This document shows positions 7,618 to 9,534 of a stretch of 9,534 nucleotides of DNA, piece by piece. Source of the stretch: Rudaea sp. (GTDB lineage Bacteria; Pseudomonadota; Gammaproteobacteria; Xanthomonadales; Rhodanobacteraceae). Made by a program: the position numbers and the translations under genes. The stretch lies in contig JAICYA010000045.1 of NCBI GenBank assembly GCA_025934455.1, positions 1 through 9,534 of the forward strand, read 5' to 3'. Below the pieces are notes generated by a model. That model saw nothing but the letters and a program-made list of their open reading frames with translations, was not told where the DNA came from and did not search any database. The stretch's first letter is position 1, and each line of letters begins with the position of its first letter.

Positions 7618-9534
7618 GTGAAGACTCTTGCCGCGATTTTCGCGTTGCTGGCGGCGTTGTTTGTGACGTCCGTATCGGCCCAGAACACTTACACGGCCTA
7701 CATCAATTCGGACAACAGCGCTGCGTCCGGCTGCACGATCACCTTGCCGGGCGGAACGTTTGCCGGCGCGGATTTGCGCGTACAGGCGACGCTGACTCCA
7801 GGCGCCACCCCCACCGTAACCGGCGTGACGCTGACAGCCTGTTCGGGCGGCACTTTCGGTGCAGGAACCAGCATCGGCGGCGGGTCGGTGGATCTCAATA
7901 CCGGCGTGTCCGGTTCGGACTCGGTCGAATTTTCTGTTCCGGGAACGGGAATCCTCACCGGCGGCGGGCAGACGCTGGCCTTCGGCTTCACCGCGGAAAG
8001 CCCGACCGGTTCGGACGTGATGTTCACCACGAACGGCGGCTCGATCCTGTTCGGCATCACCGTGCCGACGCCGGCGCTGGGTGCTGGCGCATTGGTGCTG
8101 CTGGCGCTCTTGATCATGGGAATTGCGCACCGGTTCGGGCGCACGCGTTGGTATCGGCACATGGCGGCCTTGAGCCTGGTCGCGATGTGCGGCGTCGCGT
8201 TGGCGGCGGCGTTCAACTGGACCGGTATTGCGCCGATCGCAACCGATCCCGCGGGCGATCCGACCAACGGTTCGCCGGACATCGATCTGCGCGCGGGGTT
8301 TGTCGCGCTCAGTTCAGGTACGCTGTACATCCGCATTGACGTGGCCGATCTGCAAACGCAGGCGCCGCAGATCACGAGCGCGAATGCGACGACCTTCATC
8401 GTCGGCCAGGCGGGTACGTTCACGGTGACGTCGATCGGCGTACCGTCCGCGGCGCTCGCGTTGAGCGGATGCACGTTGCCGGCGGGCGTGACTTTCGTGG
8501 ACAACGGCAATGGCAGCGCCACGCTTGCGGGTACGCCCGGTCCGGGTACGGCGAACACGTATGCGTGCACGCTGACGGCGAGCAACGGCATTCCGCCGAA
8601 CGCGACGCAGGCGTTCACGCTGACGGTCGCGAATGCGCCGAGCCAGACGGCGCTGGTTGCGGACATCAACCCATCGGTATTTGCGCAGACGGTCACGTTC
8701 ACGGCAACGGTAACGCCGGCACCGCCCGGATCGGGCACGCCGACGGGTACCGTCAACTTTCTGGATGGAGCGACGAGCATCGGAACGGGCACGCTGAACG
8801 GCAGCGGCGTGGCGACGTTCGCCACCGGTACCTTGTCGGTAGCCACGCATCCGGTCACCGCGCAGTACGCGGGTGACGTGAATTTCGGGCCGAGCACGAG
8901 CAGTGTCGTCAACCAGGTCGTCAACCAGGCCAGTCAGACGATCACGTTCACCTCGACCGCACCGGCCGGCGCCACGGTGGGGGGGACAACCTACACGGTA
9001 ACGGCAACGGCGAGTTCGGGCCTCGCGGTGGCGCTCACGATCGACCCGAGCGCGGCGAGCGTGTGTTCGCTCGCCGGCTCGACCGTGTCGTTCATCGGCG
9101 TCGGCAACTGCGTGATCGACGCGAACCAGGCGGGCGACGCCAATTACACCGCCGCGCCGCAAGTGCAGCAGAGCTTCGCTGTCGGCAAGGGCAGCCCGAC
9201 GATCACGTTCACCTCGACCGCGCCGGCGGGGGCCGCCGTGGGTGGTTCGACTTATACGGTGACGGCGACCGCCAGTTCCGGATTGACGGTGGCGCTCGCG
9301 ATCGACGCGAGTTCGGCCAGCGTATGTTCGCTCTCCGGTTCGACGGTGTCGTTCATCGGCGCCGGCAACTGCATGATCGACGCAAACCAGGCCGGCAATG
9401 CCAATTACAACCCGGCGCCGCAGGTGCAGCAGAGCTTCACTGTCGGCAAGGGCAGCCAGACGATCACGTTCACCTCGACCGCGCCGGCGAACGCCGTGGT
9501 GGGTGGGGCGACTTACGCGGTGACGGCGACGGCA
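7618..9534 (+). CDS. Secreted or surface Ig-like repeat protein with an internal sorting-signal-like segment (3' end outside window)
   Basis: The frame is open for 639 codons from GTG 7618 to the window end with no stop. Residues 1–21 are a signal peptide (MKTL, then a hydrophobic core, likely cut at VSA|QN). Residues 22–148 are a Gly/Thr/Ser-rich domain with Cys39 and Cys75. Residues 149–181 read VPTPALG, a hydrophobic helix and HRFGRTRWYRH, like a PEP-/IPTL-CTERM sorting tail but in mid-protein; a second hydrophobic helix covers 182–199. Residues 200–248 contain an Asp-rich DPAGDP...SPDIDL stretch and TLYIRIDV. About 250–338 resembles a putative Ig (He_PIG-type) domain, 342–437 a bacterial Ig-like domain of the Big_3 type, and from 439 there are 87-residue tandem repeats, each with two Cys. 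The role is unknown; adhesion or surface display is inference. I recall NCBI naming such architectures 'midcut-by-XrtH', which would fit but needs a search. The gene stands alone after the pnp terminator. Confidence 0.85.
   Translation, partial: MKTLAAIFALLAALFVTSVSAQNTYTAYINSDNSAASGCTITLPGGTFAGADLRVQATLTPGATPTVTGVTLTACSGGTFGAGTSIGGGSVDLNTGVSGSDSVEFSVPGTGILTGGGQTLAFGFTAESPTGSDVMFTTNGGSILFGITVPTPALGAGALVLLALLIMGIAHRFGRTRWYRHMAALSLVAMCGVALAAAFNWTGIAPIATDPAGDPTNGSPDIDLRAGFVALSSGTLYIRIDVADLQTQAPQITSANATTFIVGQAGTFTVTSIGVPSAALALSGCTLPAGVTFVDNGNGSATLAGTPGPGTANTYACTLTASNGIPPNATQAFTLTVANAPSQTALVADINPSVFAQTVTFTATVTPAPPGSGTPTGTVNFLDGATSIGTGTLNGSGVATFATGTLSVATHPVTAQYAGDVNFGPSTSSVVNQVVNQASQTITFTSTAPAGATVGGTTYTVTATASSGLAVALTIDPSAASVCSLAGSTVSFIGVGNCVIDANQAGDANYTAAPQVQQSFAVGKGSPTITFTSTAPAGAAVGGSTYTVTATASSGLTVALAIDASSASVCSLSGSTVSFIGAGNCMIDANQAGNANYNPAPQVQQSFTVGKGSQTITFTSTAPANAVVGGATYAVTATA
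8062..8214 (+). other. Internal sorting-signal-like hydrophobic segment and second membrane helix (residues 149–199)
   Basis: Residues 149–155 (VPTPALG) are followed by a helix of Ala/Leu/Val/Ile/Met (154–170), a basic cluster with six His/Arg residues (171–181), and a second hydrophobic stretch (182–199) ending just before NWTG. The order short Pro motif, helix, basic residues is the layout of exosortase and rhombosortase sorting tails, which normally lie at the C-terminus. Read simply as topology, it is a membrane hairpin that would place both flanking domains on the same, periplasmic side. Confidence 0.6.
8932..9534 (+). repeat. 261-bp in-frame tandem repeats coding for 87-residue Ig-like units
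   Basis: Copies start at 8932, 9193 and 9454, each exactly 261 bp apart. The third is cut by the window end after 27 residues. By my count, copies 1 and 2 agree at 73 of 87 residues. Each complete copy starts with TITFTSTAPAG after a two-residue lead, carries two Cys 15 residues apart (483/498 and 570/585) around GSTVSFIG, then IDANQAG and QVQQSF, and ends VGKG. The spacing and beta-rich composition fit one Ig-like fold per copy. The array continues beyond the window. Confidence 0.93.

Noticed and set aside
7530..8339. 269-codon + strand frame starting before the surface-protein gene
   Set aside because: It is out of frame with the gene at 7618, Arg/His/Gly-rich, and has no good ribosome binding site; it is a frame shadow.
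7698..8924. 408-codon minus-strand frame over the surface-protein gene
   Set aside because: Its codons mirror the Thr/Ala/Gly-rich sense frame. The sense frame has a signal peptide, a strong Shine-Dalgarno and Ig-like repeats, which explain the region.

Overview
The window is a stretch of high-G+C proteobacterial chromosome carrying the conserved transcription/translation cluster nusA–infB–rbfA–truB–rpsO–pnp. All of these genes are on the + strand and in the same order as in Escherichia coli and other gammaproteobacteria. The IF2 sequence, including its second N-terminal domain and its C-terminus ending in RIEVARTL, resembles from memory those of Xanthomonas and relatives. Lysobacterales (Xanthomonadales), possibly Rhodanobacteraceae, is therefore the most likely origin, but this is recognition rather than a database result.

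Layout. Positions 2–904 are the 3' part of nusA, whose 5' end lies outside the window. infB (954–3563), rbfA (3563–3907) and truB (3904–4818) are tightly packed: infB and rbfA overlap by one base (TAATG), and rbfA and truB by four (GTGA, with truB starting at GTG). A 139-bp gap with a sigma70-like promoter and a leader hairpin precedes rpsO (4958–5227). rpsO ends in a strong UUCG-loop terminator (5241–5267). Two further hairpins (5271–5289 and 5303–5322) lie in the leader of pnp (5351–7453), which is closed by a second UUCG-loop terminator (7473–7501).

The rest, from 7618 to the window end, is one uninterrupted reading frame of at least 639 codons. It starts at a GTG behind a very strong ribosome binding site and has no stop inside the window. 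It encodes a secreted or envelope protein with five parts: a signal peptide; an N-terminal domain; an internal 'VPTPALG + hydrophobic helix + basic cluster' segment that looks like an exosortase-type sorting signal placed in mid-protein; a second hydrophobic helix; and a chain of Ig-like domains ending in exact 261-bp tandem repeats. This is the accessory and most interesting part of the window.

How the genes work together. NusA (transcription elongation and antitermination), IF2 (initiator tRNA delivery), RbfA (30S maturation), TruB (tRNA pseudouridine 55), S15 (30S assembly) and PNPase (RNA turnover) form the usual gene-expression supercluster. The hairpins before rpsO and pnp are where autoregulation would be expected by analogy with E. 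coli. The surface protein is insulated from the cluster by the pnp terminator and is probably its own transcription unit. I saw no tRNA, rRNA, CRISPR array, insertion sequence or integrase.
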